DNA of 64,000 nt from an uncultured Selenomonadales bacterium (GTDB lineage Bacteria; Bacillota; Negativicutes; DSM-1736; Dendrosporobacteraceae): the NCBI GenBank assembly GCA_946407015.1, contig CAMJML010000003.1, forward strand, positions 124,001 through 188,000, written 5' to 3'. Under the pieces are notes generated by a model. The model ran no database searches and was not told where the DNA came from. It saw only the letters and a list, made by a program, of their open reading frames with translations. Positions 53,263 through 63,849 of this stretch are shown here, one piece after another. A program made the position numbers and the translations under genes. How positions within the stretch are numbered: the stretch's first letter is position 1; every line of letters begins with the position of its first letter.

Positions 53263-54334
53263 TAAAATATGGACAATCATTAAAAATAAATTAATAAAAA
53301 GAACAGAGAAACTGCTGGGAATTGATATTGGAACGGGTTCGCTTAAAATTATTGAAATCAATTTGCAGCCGCAGCGGCCTGTGATCACGAAACTGGCTTG
53401 TGCCGAATTTCAGGAGACTTTTTTTGAAGACGGACGCTTAATAAAACCGGAGGAACTGGCAGGTGTTCTACGGCAGTTGCTCAACACCCATGGCTTTTCA
53501 AGTCGTGAAGCTGTTGTAGCTGTCGGTGGCCGGGCTATATTCATTCGTGAAGTTGCATTTCCGCAAATGACGGAAAGTGAATTAAGGGAAGCCATTAAGT
53601 GGGATATGGAAAAATACGTACCTTACGCTCCAGAAAGCTTCTACTATGATTTTTCAGTTATTGGTGACAGTGAGAATGGATTAGAAATGCGGGTGCTGCT
53701 TGTAGCAGCACCTAAGCATCATATTGATGGTTTAGTTGGGATGCTGAAACAAGCGGGCGTTAGACCGGTTGCAATTGATGGCGAAGCCTTTGCTTTACAG
53801 CGGTCTCTGATAAAAGCAGAGAACGCCGTACTGGTCGACATCGGTAAATACATGTCACAGCTCATTGTTTATCAAGAGGGAATACCAACTGTTACCCGTA
53901 TTATTCCACTTGCCGGACAACGTTTTACCGAAGCTGTCATGGGTACGTTAGAGCTTGAAGAAAGTGAAGCCGAACGTTTAAAGGAACGCCAAAAGGGATT
54001 GCTGCCACCTACCACGAATACCATACAATCGGAAATTCATGAACAAATGCTCTTATTGGTTGAAGAACTGGCCCGGGAAATTCGCCGTACCGTAGAATTT
54101 TATCAAATACAAAATAAAGAGGCCGTTATTGAAAAGGTTTTGCTTACCGGTGGTGGTGCCAATCTGGATAATTTAATTGAGCAGTTGAATATTATGCTAG
54201 ATATCCCGCTATCCTTGCACTGCCCAACTGAACGGGTGGAATATTCTGCAGCCTACGATGCTCAGTACATTAAGAGTATTGCCCCTCGTCTGTCGGTAGC
54301 TATTGGACTGGCTTTACGCGGAGGTCAAGCATGA
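53252..54334 (+). CDS. pilM: type IV pilus assembly protein PilM
   Basis: 360 aa, ATG inside the end of comFB (overlap 11 bp). Actin-like ATPase of the cytoplasmic ring: GIDIGTGSLKIIEI (phosphate 1), AVAVGGRAIFIREV, VLVDIGKYMSQLIVY (phosphate 2) and GGGANLDNLIEQL. It binds the N-terminus of PilN. Overlaps pilN by 4 bp. Confidence 0.93.
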   Translation: MQNSKIWTIIKNKLIKRTEKLLGIDIGTGSLKIIEINLQPQRPVITKLACAEFQETFFEDGRLIKPEELAGVLRQLLNTHGFSSREAVVAVGGRAIFIREVAFPQMTESELREAIKWDMEKYVPYAPESFYYDFSVIGDSENGLEMRVLLVAAPKHHIDGLVGMLKQAGVRPVAIDGEAFALQRSLIKAENAVLVDIGKYMSQLIVYQEGIPTVTRIIPLAGQRFTEAVMGTLELEESEAERLKERQKGLLPPTTNTIQSEIHEQMLLLVEELAREIRRTVEFYQIQNKEAVIEKVLLTGGGANLDNLIEQLNIMLDIPLSLHCPTERVEYSAAYDAQYIKSIAPRLSVAIGLALRGGQA

Positions 54335-54876
54335 TTCGTATAAATTTACTTCCGCCGGAAGAGCGCCGGACGCAATTGCCGCTTGCCCGGATATTTCTCA
54401 TCATAACTACAGGTGTGATCGGGTTCGGTATTGCTGTTTATACCTATGGTTTTTTCACAATAATGAATTTAGAAAATCAGCTTCATGACACCCGAAATCA
54501 ATATGAACTGCTCAAACCTACCCAGGAAAAAATGCAGTCTACAACAGCTATTGTTCAGCAAATTCAGGCCAAAAATGCCGTTTTAATAGCCTTGACGCAG
54601 GACCGCAAATCATGGCACGCCATCATGACTCATCTTGGCGTACTGGCTACTACCAACGTCTGGTTAAATGAAGTAAGCTTAGCCGAGAAGAATTTGCTGA
54701 AAATTAAAGGGATGGCTGGAAGCTATCCGGATTTAGCTGCCTTTATTAAAAAACTAGAGCAAGATGCTTTTTTTACCGATGTCTTATTACTGAATGCCGA
54801 AAAATTCAATCAAGATAAAAATCCATCCACTAGTGTGGCTAATTTTGAACTATCCGTAAAGATCAAGGGGATGTAA
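54331..54876 (+). CDS. pilN: type IV pilus assembly protein PilN
   Basis: 181 aa. Begins IRINLLPPEERR, the conserved cytoplasmic tail that fits into PilM, then one transmembrane helix (about 19-42) and an extracytoplasmic domain with a coiled coil. ATG overlaps the pilM stop. Confidence 0.92.
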   Translation: MIRINLLPPEERRTQLPLARIFLIITTGVIGFGIAVYTYGFFTIMNLENQLHDTRNQYELLKPTQEKMQSTTAIVQQIQAKNAVLIALTQDRKSWHAIMTHLGVLATTNVWLNEVSLAEKNLLKIKGMAGSYPDLAAFIKKLEQDAFFTDVLLLNAEKFNQDKNPSTSVANFELSVKIKGM

Positions 54877-54878
54877 TC

Positions 54879-55472
54879 GTGTTTTTTTTACAAAAAAATG
54901 TAACAGATAAACATAAGGTCTTGCTTTTTATTGCCGGTATTGTTACAGTAATGATAGGTTTTTATTATTTCATATTCCTTCCTCAACGGACTCAAATCAG
55001 CCAGCTGAAAACTATGCAGCAAGCGGAAAGCCAGCGCGTGCAGATGATTGAAGACTTTGCAACCGCACATCCCAATATTGGCCAATACGAGCAGGAGTTA
55101 ACCGCAAAACAGGCTCTGGTTAATAAAATGCTGCCTGATCAAGCTGAAATCAGCGGATTTATCTTGGAAATAGAGAAAGCTGCCCAAAAAAACAACATTC
55201 AATTTATCCGCATTAAGCCTGCTCAGGCGATCAATAAAAACGGCTATCGTGAAATTCCACTAGAGCTGCTGGTCAGAGGAAGCTATTTCCAGACATTGAA
55301 TTTCCTAAAAACGTTGGAGGATTTGCCACGGTTTAACTCTGGTGTGAATATGGCGGTACAAGCTCAAAACGGCCAATTGGAGAGTAAAATCACCCTGATT
55401 ATTTATTGTTATGGAACAGCACCTGCCGTCCAGGAGCCAGCTAAAGCGAACAATGCGACTAACTCGAAATAG
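54879..55472 (+). CDS. pilO: type IV pilus assembly protein PilO
   Basis: 197 aa, GTG start behind AAGGGGATG. Short cytoplasmic tail, transmembrane helix (about 12-32, VLLFIAGIVTVMIGFYYFIF), coiled coil, and the PilO ferredoxin-like domain (EIPLELLVRGSYFQTLNFLKTLEDL). Heterodimerises with PilN. In Gram-negatives pilP and pilQ follow; here a terminator and aroC follow instead. Confidence 0.9.
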   Translation: MFFLQKNVTDKHKVLLFIAGIVTVMIGFYYFIFLPQRTQISQLKTMQQAESQRVQMIEDFATAHPNIGQYEQELTAKQALVNKMLPDQAEISGFILEIEKAAQKNNIQFIRIKPAQAINKNGYREIPLELLVRGSYFQTLNFLKTLEDLPRFNSGVNMAVQAQNGQLESKITLIIYCYGTAPAVQEPAKANNATNSK

Positions 55473-55489
55473 GGTTAGCGCACTTTTTT
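55454..55489 (+). terminator. intrinsic terminator of the pilus operon
   Basis: TGCG-CTAAC (55454-55463, one bulged A) pairs with GTTAGCGCA (55474-55482), followed by CTTTTTT. The stem surrounds the pilO stop codon (55470-55472). Confidence 0.75.
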
Positions 55490-55567
55490 ATATCATTGCT
55501 TTTCTAACACACACCGTTATTTTTTAGCGAAACTTAGGATCTTTATATATCGATGAGGTGAATGATA

Positions 55568-56719
55568 TTGATTAGATTTATTACTGCCGGTGAATCGCAC
55601 GGACCGGCTCTGACAGCAATCATTGAAGGTCTTCCAGCTGGACTTCCAATTGATATCGATGCGATCAACCGGGATCTGGCTCGCCGTCAGCAAGGCTACG
55701 GCCGGGGGGGCCGCATGAAGATTGAAAAAGACCAGGTTGAAATATTATCCGGTGTCCGCTTCGGACAAACACTGGGAAGTCCGGTTACTTTAGCTATCCA
55801 CAATAAAGATTGGGCGAATTGGCAAGACCGTATGTCTGTTAGTGGTATGCCTCAGGGTACGCCGGTTACAGCAGCCCGACCAGGTCATGCCGATTTAACA
55901 GGAGTATTAAAATATGACCGGGAGGATATTCGTGATATTCTTGAACGGGCGAGTGCCCGGGAAACTGCAGTCAGAGTGGCTGTTGGTGCTGTGGCTAAAC
56001 AATTGCTGGCCTGCTTCGGCATTCAAGTCGTCTCTCATGTTACCAATATCGGTGGCATAAGCGCGAATAATCAGAACATTGATTATCGTTTTATTGCCGA
56101 ACAATGGAGTGGTTCTGATTTAAGCTGCCTGGATGCAGAGGCCGAGGAAAAAATGAAACAAGCCATTCATACCGCCAAAGAGCAAGGTGATACACTTGGT
56201 GGAATTTTTGAAGTGGCGATCCTTCATTGTATGCCGGGGTTAGGAAGCCATGTCCAATGGGATCGCCGTCTTGATACCCGGTTAGCAGCAGCTATGATGT
56301 CAATCCAGGCTATTAAAGGGGTTGAGATTGGTGCTGGTTTTTCCTACGCAAACTTACCAGGCAGTAAAGCCCATGATGAAATTTTTTATGATAAAGCTTC
56401 CGGTTATTATCGCAAATCAAACCATGCCGGTGGAATTGAAGGCGGAATGAGTAACGGAGAAACCGTCATTGTCCGGGCTGCGATGAAGCCTATTCCGACC
56501 TTAATGACCCCATTGGCCTCGGTAGATATCCTGTCCCGGGATCCGGTGATGGCCAACACAGAGCGAAGTGATGTTTGTGCTGTTTCAGCGGCTGCAGTAG
56601 TAGGAGAAGCCATGGCCGCTATCGTGATGGCTGATGCTTTGGTGGATAAATTTGGCGGGGATAATCTAACTGATTTATCAGCTGCAATTACGCATTATCG
56701 GCAAAGAATCGGCAGGTGA
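55568..56719 (+). CDS. aroC: chorismate synthase
   Basis: 383 aa from TTG 55568, giving the canonical IRFITAGESHGPAL start with GAGGTG 9 bp upstream; ATG 55562 is too close to that site. Converts EPSP to chorismate with reduced FMN. Signatures GESHG, RRQQGYGRGGRM and TNIGGISANN-like region, ADLTGVLKYDREDIRDILERASARETA. aroA (EPSP synthase) is not in the window. Confidence 0.96.
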   Translation: MIRFITAGESHGPALTAIIEGLPAGLPIDIDAINRDLARRQQGYGRGGRMKIEKDQVEILSGVRFGQTLGSPVTLAIHNKDWANWQDRMSVSGMPQGTPVTAARPGHADLTGVLKYDREDIRDILERASARETAVRVAVGAVAKQLLACFGIQVVSHVTNIGGISANNQNIDYRFIAEQWSGSDLSCLDAEAEEKMKQAIHTAKEQGDTLGGIFEVAILHCMPGLGSHVQWDRRLDTRLAAAMMSIQAIKGVEIGAGFSYANLPGSKAHDEIFYDKASGYYRKSNHAGGIEGGMSNGETVIVRAAMKPIPTLMTPLASVDILSRDPVMANTERSDVCAVSAAAVVGEAMAAIVMADALVDKFGGDNLTDLSAAITHYRQRIGR

Positions 56720-56724
56720 TCACT

Positions 56725-57252
56725 ATGAAGAATGTCGTTCTAATAGGGTTCATGGGAACAGGCAAAACGAGTACGGGCCGGCTGTTGGCCAGTAGGCTTG
56801 GAAGACCGTTTATTGATACAGACCAAAAAATTGAGACCGAAAATAACATGACCATTTCGGAAATGTTTACGGTTCATGGTGAGCAATACTTCCGTCAAAA
56901 AGAGAAAGAAATGATTGCGAAGGTATCACGCTATACTTGTACTGTCATTGCCACCGGCGGGGGAGTTGTCCTGATACCTGAGAATATTTCCCGCCTTAAA
57001 AGCAATGGCGTTATAATCGCCTTAACCGCATCACTTGATGTCATATTAGAACGTACGGCCAGACGCAATACCAGACCGTTGCTGGATCGGCCTGATCGAG
57101 AAGCCATTGTCTCAAAAATGCTCAACGAACGTTCGGAGCTCTACCATACTGCCAACTTGTCGATTGATACCAGTGAACGTTCTCCCCAGCAAGTGAGCGA
57201 TATGATCATAGCGTTTTTGCGGGAAGGAGGACATCTGCGTGGCCGATGTTAG
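56725..57252 (+). CDS. aroK: shikimate kinase
   Basis: 175 aa from ATG 56725 behind GGCAGGTGAT. Phosphorylates shikimate. Walker A GFMGTGKTSTGR, DTDQKIE and RQKEKEMI, ATGGGVVLI, and the RNTRPLL lid arginines are all present. Overlaps aroB by 14 bp. The linkage pilMNO-(aroC)-aroK-aroB parallels the pilMNOPQ-aroK-aroB order of gammaproteobacteria. Confidence 0.96.
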   Translation: MKNVVLIGFMGTGKTSTGRLLASRLGRPFIDTDQKIETENNMTISEMFTVHGEQYFRQKEKEMIAKVSRYTCTVIATGGGVVLIPENISRLKSNGVIIALTASLDVILERTARRNTRPLLDRPDREAIVSKMLNERSELYHTANLSIDTSERSPQQVSDMIIAFLREGGHLRGRC

Positions 57253-58327
57253 CGTCAATCTGGGAAGCTCGAGTTATCATATTATAATTGAACAGCATTG
57301 TCTCGATCAGCTTGATCAGATTCTGCACCAGTTAAAATTTTCTGGCAAGATGTTAATTGTATCGGATGAGCATGTTGGAAGTATTTATGGCGAAAAAATA
57401 GCTTCCAGTCTGTTGTCAGCCGGATATCACGCCGAACTGTTTTTGGTACAGCCAGGCGAAAAAACAAAATCCTTGAAAGTGGCTGATCAAGTATTCACCA
57501 AAGCCATCACAATGGGGCTTGACCGCAAGTCAGCCATTATCGCTCTAGGTGGTGGTGTGGTTGGAGATTTAGCTGGCTTCATTGCCGCTACTTATCTGCG
57601 TGGTATTCCCTTCATTCAGGTGCCAACAAGCTTATTGGCACAGGTGGATTCAAGTGTTGGCGGCAAAGTGGCAGTCAACCATGAATTGGGGAAAAATCTT
57701 ATCGGCGCCTTTTACCAGCCCAAAGTTGTCCTGATTGATCTCAACACGCTTACAACCCTGCCTGAACGGGAGCTATATACTGGACTCGCGGAAGTCATTA
57801 AATACGGATTGATTGCTGACTCCGGTTTTCTCCAGTATCTTAACCAACATACGGAGGAAGTTTTAAATCGCAATCCGAGTGCCTTAAGCTACCTGATCCA
57901 GCGTTCTTGCGAAATCAAAGCCAGGGTTGTTGAACAGGATGAACGTGAGTCCTCTTTACGGATGATTTTAAATTTTGGTCATACGATTGCCCATGCTATT
58001 GAGGCTAATGCGGGCTACGGAAAGTATAATCATGGTGAAGCGGTAGCCATTGGCATGCATGGTGCGGCATTAATCAGCTATTACTTGGGATTGTGCCGTC
58101 AAGACGTGCCGGAGACTGTCCGAAAAGTTCTTGCAAACTACCGGTTACCACTGACATTTAGTCACTGTTGCATTGATGAGATGATGGACTTGCTGATCAG
58201 AGACAAAAAAACGATTGGTGGAAAAGTGCACTGGGTGCTGCTAACAGCGATTGGCGAAACAACAATTTGCAATCATGTTCCTGACGAGCTTGTTTATAAA
58301 GTGTTAAGTGAATTAAAAGAATCATAG
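57239..58327 (+). CDS. aroB: 3-dehydroquinate synthase
   Basis: 362 aa, GTG start behind GGGAAGGAGG. NAD- and zinc-dependent cyclisation of DAHP to dehydroquinate. GGGVVGDLAGFIAATYLRGIPFIQVPTSLLAQVDSSVGGK with the zinc-binding HTIAHAIE and HGEAVAIGMHGA histidines. Terminator follows, closing the aroC-aroK-aroB unit. Confidence 0.96.
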   Translation: MADVSVNLGSSSYHIIIEQHCLDQLDQILHQLKFSGKMLIVSDEHVGSIYGEKIASSLLSAGYHAELFLVQPGEKTKSLKVADQVFTKAITMGLDRKSAIIALGGGVVGDLAGFIAATYLRGIPFIQVPTSLLAQVDSSVGGKVAVNHELGKNLIGAFYQPKVVLIDLNTLTTLPERELYTGLAEVIKYGLIADSGFLQYLNQHTEEVLNRNPSALSYLIQRSCEIKARVVEQDERESSLRMILNFGHTIAHAIEANAGYGKYNHGEAVAIGMHGAALISYYLGLCRQDVPETVRKVLANYRLPLTFSHCCIDEMMDLLIRDKKTIGGKVHWVLLTAIGETTICNHVPDELVYKVLSELKES

Positions 58328-58352
58328 AAACGGCCAAAAACCGTTTCTTTTT
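58326..58352 (+). terminator. intrinsic terminator of aroCKB
   Basis: AGAAACGG (58326-58333) pairs with CCGTTTCT (58341-58348), 7-base loop, followed by TTTTT. Confidence 0.9.
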
Positions 58353-58363
58353 TATTTGTTAAA

Positions 58364-58392
58364 TTGACATTAAGTGATTGAATTGTTGTAAA
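58364..58392 (+). promoter_or_regulatory. probable promoter of the RND operon
   Basis: TTGACA at 58364-58369, 17 bp, TGTAAA at 58387-58392 (four of six -10 bases). About 70 bp upstream of the adaptor gene. Confidence 0.5.
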
Positions 58393-58463
58393 ATTTTAGC
58401 AGGATTGTTTTTTAAATAGTAGAATGTATTATTGAAATATGTGGCAATGGAGGGTGCAGCGGA

Positions 58464-59597
58464 TTGAACACTAAGAAGCGAAAAACAATCGTGGTTGGAT
58501 CTATCGTTTCAGTCTTACTTTGTACAATTATTGGATTTCGCATTTACACAAACATTCATGCGAATCAGGAACGGGCCGACAAAGCATCACAAGGCCGGGT
58601 TGTAGCTGTTGAAGTAGCGCAAGTTGCGAGACGTGATATAAGTCCGGTTACCACTTACTCGGCTAATCTGGAGCCGGTCTGGAGCGCCGATATCTCGGCA
58701 AAATCAGACGGCCGAATCGATACGCTTTATGTAGAAGAAGGAGATTATGTCCAAAACGGTACGATTATTGCACTTTTAGACACCAATGAACTAGAAGCAC
58801 AAGTTGTACAAGCAGAGGGGAATCTGCTATCCAATCAGGCTAGTTTGGAACAGGCTGAGTTGGATTATCGCCGCATTGAGGCTCTTGCCGGTCAAGGAGC
58901 TGTTTCCGCACAGGCACTCGATGCAGCCCGTTCCAAGCGTGACTTATCGATTGGACAAGTACGCTCCGCACAAGGAAATTTGACGTTGTTACAAGCAAGG
59001 TTGGCCAATGCCACTATAGTTTCACCACGGTCGGGAGTGATTGTAAAAAAACAGCTGCAGTCCGGTTTTTTTGCCAAATCCGGTTCCCCAATTGTTACAG
59101 TAGCTGATATTACGGCATTATTAGCGAAAACTACAATCGGAGAAGCTCAAATTGCTCAGATTACGATAGGCAATACGGTTAAAGTAAAAGTGGATGCTAT
59201 TCCTGACAAGGAGGTTACCGGGAGCATTACCCGTATCTCTCCGGCTGCAGTATTGCCGGCCAGAACTTTTACAGCCGACATAACCATTCCCAATACGGAT
59301 GGCGTACTGAAAACAGGGATGTTTGCAAAAGTCAATATCCCAATGCCGACCCGCAGTGGTGTAATCGCTATTCCAGAGGGAGCTCTTGTCATGCGTGAGG
59401 ATCAAAAGACAGTCTTTGTTGTAACCTCTGATAATAAAGTCCAGCAACGGGTATTAAAGCTCGGCTATGTTGGCGGCGGCTGGGCTGAAGTCATTGATGG
59501 TTTGGTCCAAGGAGAAACCATTGTCACTTCCGGCCAGAATAAATTGAAGGACGGTTCAAAGATCAGCTTTGCGCTTTCTCAGGAAGGTGGCATTTAG
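58464..59597 (+). CDS. RND efflux periplasmic adaptor (membrane fusion protein)
   Basis: 377 aa, TTG start behind GGAGGGTG. N-terminal membrane anchor (about 8-28), lipoyl-like domain (SADISAKSDGRIDTLYVEEGDYVQNG), a helical hairpin (about 105-165), the other half of the barrel-sandwich (ATIVSPRSGVIVKKQLQSG) and a beta-barrel. It links an inner-membrane pump to an outer-membrane channel. Pump gene begins 0 bp after the stop. No TolC-like gene is in the window. Confidence 0.93.
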   Translation: MNTKKRKTIVVGSIVSVLLCTIIGFRIYTNIHANQERADKASQGRVVAVEVAQVARRDISPVTTYSANLEPVWSADISAKSDGRIDTLYVEEGDYVQNGTIIALLDTNELEAQVVQAEGNLLSNQASLEQAELDYRRIEALAGQGAVSAQALDAARSKRDLSIGQVRSAQGNLTLLQARLANATIVSPRSGVIVKKQLQSGFFAKSGSPIVTVADITALLAKTTIGEAQIAQITIGNTVKVKVDAIPDKEVTGSITRISPAAVLPARTFTADITIPNTDGVLKTGMFAKVNIPMPTRSGVIAIPEGALVMREDQKTVFVVTSDNKVQQRVLKLGYVGGGWAEVIDGLVQGETIVTSGQNKLKDGSKISFALSQEGGI

Positions 59598-62500
59598 ATG
59601 ATCAATGTCTTTATCAAGCGGCCGGTATTCACAACAATGGTGGTTATGCTATTAGTTGTATTCGGACTTAATGCTTATCCTACGCTCGGTATCGACTTGT
59701 ACCCGGATGTGGATTTTCCGATTGTTACCGTGACGGTTACCTATACGGGAGCTTCTCCGGAAGAAATGGAAAGCCTGGTTACAAAACCAATTGAAGATGC
59801 CGTCAGTTCGGTAGCCGGTATTAAAACCTTGTCATCCGTATCACGTGAAGGGATTTCCCAGGTTACTTTGGAGTTTGAGTTTGGTACAAATCCTAAGTTG
59901 GCTGCTAATGATGTACGTGAAAAGGTCGCCGGTGTTCGCAGAAGGCTGCCTGATCAAATTGATGAGCCGGTTGTGCAGCGTTATGATATAACGGCACAGT
60001 CGATCGTATATTTTAGTCTGGCTTCGGATAGTCGCAGCCGCGGTGAAATTCGCAAACTTGCGGTTGATGTGGTAAAAGATGAATTGCAACGGCTGGATGG
60101 TGTGGCTGAAGTTAATGTCTTTGGTGCTACGGATCGCGAAATTCATCTGTATGCAGATCCGAAAAAGTTAGAAGCTTATCAGATTTCTTTAACGCAGATT
60201 TTAAATCTTGTGGATGCTCATAATGTCAATACGCCCGGTGGAAAGGTTAATGAACACGGCACTGAGTTGACCGTGAGGACGCTGGGGAAATATAAAAGCG
60301 TTGATGAACTTAAAGATATTATTGTCGCCAATCAGGAGGGCAAGCTTGTAAAACTAGGAGATGTCCTGACAGTGGAAGACGGTTGGGCTGAAGAACGTGT
60401 CTATGCCCAAACAGATGGAGTCCCGAGTGTATTGGTGGCTATTCAGAAACAATCCGGGACAAACACAGTCGATGTTGCCGAGCGAGTCAAAAAAGCGATG
60501 CAGAACATGCAAAGTTCAGTACTGCCTTCCGATATCAAGGTATCTACCGTACGTGACAGTTCGCTCTATATTCGCGACAGTGTGGAAGACGTTATGGTTT
60601 CTCTGGTCTTTGGCGGTATACTGGCTGTTATTATTACGTTTCTTTTTCTCCAAAATACCCGTGCGACAATCATTGGTGCCATCGCCATTCCGACATCGAT
60701 CATTGCAACCTTTTTCTTGATGAAAGCCATGGGTTTTACCTTGAATAACATGTCCTTGATGGGATTAAGCCTGGCCGTTGGCATTCTCATTGATGATGCC
60801 ATCGTGGTTATTGAAAATATCTTTCGGCATATGGAAAAGGGTCAGTCTCCTATGGAGGCTGCTTATAGTGGAACCTCAGAAATCGCCTTAGCCGTTATTG
60901 CCACAACGCTGTCGATATTGGCCGTATTTGTTCCTGTGGGAAATATGGGCCAAGTGATTGGCCAGTTTTTTAAGCAATTCGGATTAACGGTTGCTTTTGC
61001 CGTCGCATTCTCTTTATTTGTCGCTTTTACCTTAACGCCTACTCTTTCTGCTTATTGGTTAAAACATACTGCCGGGGAAGCTGGCCGGCTAGGACGCCCC
61101 TTTGGGTGGCTGCAAAAAATTCTTGATGTTTGGGAAAATGGATTTCATTCGCTGCGTCAATCCTATAAAGAAATTCTGATGTGGGCGCTGAAGCGACCGA
61201 AAAAACTAGTGGCTTTAGCTTTCTTATCCTTATTTATTAACTTTCTTTTATTGCCGTTTCTAGGTGTTGAATTTCAGCCGACTTATGATTCAGGTGAATT
61301 CAATATAACGGTCTCAGCGCCAGCGGGTACATCCATGGAAAAAATGAAGCAGCTCATGACTCCGGTTGAAAACGAAGTCTTAGCGATTCCTGAGCTTAAA
61401 ACCGCCTTTATGACGATTGGTGCGCAACGTCAACCGGTTTATAAAGCCACGATTGGTATCCGTTTGGTCCCATCTGAGGAGCGTTCACGAACGATGATGG
61501 AGATTATGGATGAGCTGCGAATCAAGTTTCGCGATGTAAAAGGACTGAAAATTGCTGTTCAAAATAATCAAGGGGTCGGGAGAGGAGATTCTCGCCCTAT
61601 TCAAGTGGGTATCCGCGGGTCTGAATTGGAAATTTTAACAAAAACCGCTCAAGAGCTGGCTGATTCAATCAAACAGATACCGGGAACAACCGATGTGGAT
61701 ATCTCTTCTGAGCAATTTGAACCGGAAGTTCAAATTAAATTAAATAGCGCGCGAGCCGGTGACGTTGGTATTGATTCCACCGCTCTAGGAGATACCATTC
61801 AAACAGCCTTTTTAGGTATGACAACGAAAAATCAGTATAACATTGGCGATAGTGATTATGATATTCGCCTGCAGCTTATTCCCGAAGCCAGATTGAATAT
61901 TTCTGATGTTGCAAACCTACGGGTAGCAACAAAATCAGGTGGCTTTGTCCGCCTCAATGATATTGCCGAAGTCGTTATGTCTTCCGGTCCAACCCAGATT
62001 GATCGTGAAGCGCGCCAGCGGCAGGTGATTGTCTACGCTAATGCCGTAGGGGTATCCGCTGGTGAAGTTATCAACAAAATCAAAGAAATTATGCCGGGTT
62101 TGAATTTGCCTTTAGGCTATAGTTACAAATTTGTAGGCCAAGCCCAGACCATGCAAGAATCTTTTGCGGAAATAACCAAAGCATTAATTTTAGCCATCGT
62201 CTTAATCTATATGGTGCTGGCCGCTGAATTTGAAAGTTTTGTCCATCCCTTTACCATTATGTTGTCTTTGCCATTCTCTTTAGTTGGGGCCATCCTGGGA
62301 TTGCTGATTGCTGCAAAAACCATTAATATCATGTCATTGATCGGGATTATCATGTTGATGGGATTGGTAACAAAAAACGCTATCTTATTGGTTGATTATA
62401 CCAATCAATTGCGCAGCGAAGGTCTTAGCGTTACGGATGCCCTCGTTGAAGCTGGCACAACCAGGCTGCGGCCTATTCTCATGACAACGATGGCCATGAT

Positions 62501-62696
62501 TTTCGGCATGCTGCCGATTGCACTTGGCTTTGGTGCCGGGGCAGAGCTTCGGTCTTCAATGGGGGTTGTGCTGATTGGAGGCTTAATCACTTCCACAGCG
62601 CTTACATTAATTATTGTTCCGCTGGTTTATTTGCTCATTGACAAAATGAAGAGTAGCTTTCAGGGAAATAAAGCTCAGCGGTCTATTCAAGGATAG
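59598..62696 (+). CDS. RND family efflux transporter (AcrB-like)
   Basis: 1032 aa, typical RND length. Proton-driven export of drugs, solvents or other amphiphiles. First helix [22 protein letters not shown]4 [19 protein letters not shown] with the two proton-relay aspartates, and internal duplication (second half [18 protein letters not shown]). Hydrophobic-amphiphile efflux (HAE) type. Immediately downstream of the adaptor. An RND pump implies a double-membrane envelope, consistent with Negativicutes. Confidence 0.95.
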   Translation: MINVFIKRPVFTTMVVMLLVVFGLNAYPTLGIDLYPDVDFPIVTVTVTYTGASPEEMESLVTKPIEDAVSSVAGIKTLSSVSREGISQVTLEFEFGTNPKLAANDVREKVAGVRRRLPDQIDEPVVQRYDITAQSIVYFSLASDSRSRGEIRKLAVDVVKDELQRLDGVAEVNVFGATDREIHLYADPKKLEAYQISLTQILNLVDAHNVNTPGGKVNEHGTELTVRTLGKYKSVDELKDIIVANQEGKLVKLGDVLTVEDGWAEERVYAQTDGVPSVLVAIQKQSGTNTVDVAERVKKAMQNMQSSVLPSDIKVSTVRDSSLYIRDSVEDVMVSLVFGGILAVIITFLFLQNTRATIIGAIAIPTSIIATFFLMKAMGFTLNNMSLMGLSLAVGILIDDAIVVIENIFRHMEKGQSPMEAAYSGTSEIALAVIATTLSILAVFVPVGNMGQVIGQFFKQFGLTVAFAVAFSLFVAFTLTPTLSAYWLKHTAGEAGRLGRPFGWLQKILDVWENGFHSLRQSYKEILMWALKRPKKLVALAFLSLFINFLLLPFLGVEFQPTYDSGEFNITVSAPAGTSMEKMKQLMTPVENEVLAIPELKTAFMTIGAQRQPVYKATIGIRLVPSEERSRTMMEIMDELRIKFRDVKGLKIAVQNNQGVGRGDSRPIQVGIRGSELEILTKTAQELADSIKQIPGTTDVDISSEQFEPEVQIKLNSARAGDVGIDSTALGDTIQTAFLGMTTKNQYNIGDSDYDIRLQLIPEARLNISDVANLRVATKSGGFVRLNDIAEVVMSSGPTQIDREARQRQVIVYANAVGVSAGEVINKIKEIMPGLNLPLGYSYKFVGQAQTMQESFAEITKALILAIVLIYMVLAAEFESFVHPFTIMLSLPFSLVGAILGLLIAAKTINIMSLIGIIMLMGLVTKNAILLVDYTNQLRSEGLSVTDALVEAGTTRLRPILMTTMAMIFGMLPIALGFGAGAELRSSMGVVLIGGLITSTALTLIIVPLVYLLIDKMKSSFQGNKAQRSIQG

Positions 62697-62746
62697 GTTT
62701 TCATAAGTTAAACGGTATTTAGTTTACATGAGGAGGCAGATGAAAA

Positions 62747-63709
62747 ATGGTAAAACGAATTGCTGTACTAACCAGTGGTGGCGATGCTCCTGGAATGAAT
62801 GCTGCGATTAGAGCTGTTGTTAGAAAAGGCATCCATCATGGATTTGAAGTATTCGGAGTGCAACGTGGCTATGAAGGCGTTATTCAAGGGGACTTCAAAC
62901 TAATGAATTTCCATTCTGTGGGCGGTATCATTCAACATGGAGGTACTGTTTTAAAAACAGCGCGCAGTGAAGCATTTAAAACGGCGGAAGGGTTTGATGC
63001 TGCACTTGAGCAATTAAAAAATCATTATATTGATTATTTAGTGGTCATTGGGGGCGATGGTTCTATGGCCGGAGCCATTAAACTGGCTGATGCCGGAATT
63101 CCGACTATGGTTATTCCCGGAACAATCGACAATGACATGCCTGGGACTGAATATACCGTTGGTTTCGACACAGCCCTCAATACTGTACTGGAAGCAGTCA
63201 ATAAAATCAGAGATACGGCAGCCTCTCATGAACGGGTGGCCATTGTTGAGGTGATGGGCAGAAGTGCTGGTCATATTGCCCTGATGGCCGGCTTAGCCTG
63301 TGGTGCCGAAGCCATATTACTGCCTGAAGAACCGCTCGATATGGATATCATTTGTGAGCGTTTGGCTAAAAGCCATCAGCGTGGCAAACTCTACAGCATT
63401 ATATTAGTCGCTGAAGGCGTTGCCAAAGGATATGATATCGCCAGCCAAATCAGTGCTCGGACTGATTTTCAGCCCCATGTTACCGTATTAGGCTACATAC
63501 AGCGCGGCGGCAATCCCACAGCAACAGACAATATTATGGCCAGCCGCATGGGAGCTGCTGCAATTGACCATATTTTACAGGATAATGTCAATCAGCTTAT
63601 TGCCTGGCAAAAAGGCCAGATTGTTACTTTACCGTATGAGGAAGCACTCAAGACCAAACATGGAATTGATTTATCCATATACGATCTAGCCAGTATTCTG
63701 GCCCGCTAA
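62747..63709 (+). CDS. pfkA: ATP-dependent 6-phosphofructokinase
   Basis: 320 aa. Phosphorylates fructose 6-phosphate, the committed step of glycolysis. TSGGDAPGMNAAIRAVVR, VIGGDGSMAGA (Gly rather than Asp at the ATP/PPi switch position, so ATP-type), PGTIDNDMPGT catalytic loop and the allosteric site segments EVMGRSAGHIALMAGLA and YIQRGGNPTATD. GAGGAGG precedes ATG 62747. Own terminator follows. Confidence 0.95.
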   Translation: MVKRIAVLTSGGDAPGMNAAIRAVVRKGIHHGFEVFGVQRGYEGVIQGDFKLMNFHSVGGIIQHGGTVLKTARSEAFKTAEGFDAALEQLKNHYIDYLVVIGGDGSMAGAIKLADAGIPTMVIPGTIDNDMPGTEYTVGFDTALNTVLEAVNKIRDTAASHERVAIVEVMGRSAGHIALMAGLACGAEAILLPEEPLDMDIICERLAKSHQRGKLYSIILVAEGVAKGYDIASQISARTDFQPHVTVLGYIQRGGNPTATDNIMASRMGAAAIDHILQDNVNQLIAWQKGQIVTLPYEEALKTKHGIDLSIYDLASILAR

Positions 63710-63730
63710 CAAGCTAATATTCTCAATCAA

Positions 63731-63757
63731 AAACGACTTGTCCATGACAAGTCGTTT
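63731..63757 (+). terminator. intrinsic terminator of pfkA
   Basis: AAACGACTTGTC (63731-63742) pairs with GACAAGTCGTTT (63746-63757), 3-base loop. Confidence 0.85.
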
Positions 63758-63849
63758 GTTGCATTTTCCCAGTGAATTAATTTTTTGAGTGTAAACATAA
63801 CGAAATGAAACTGAATAGTATATAGTGACACAAAGATGGGGGTGAATTG

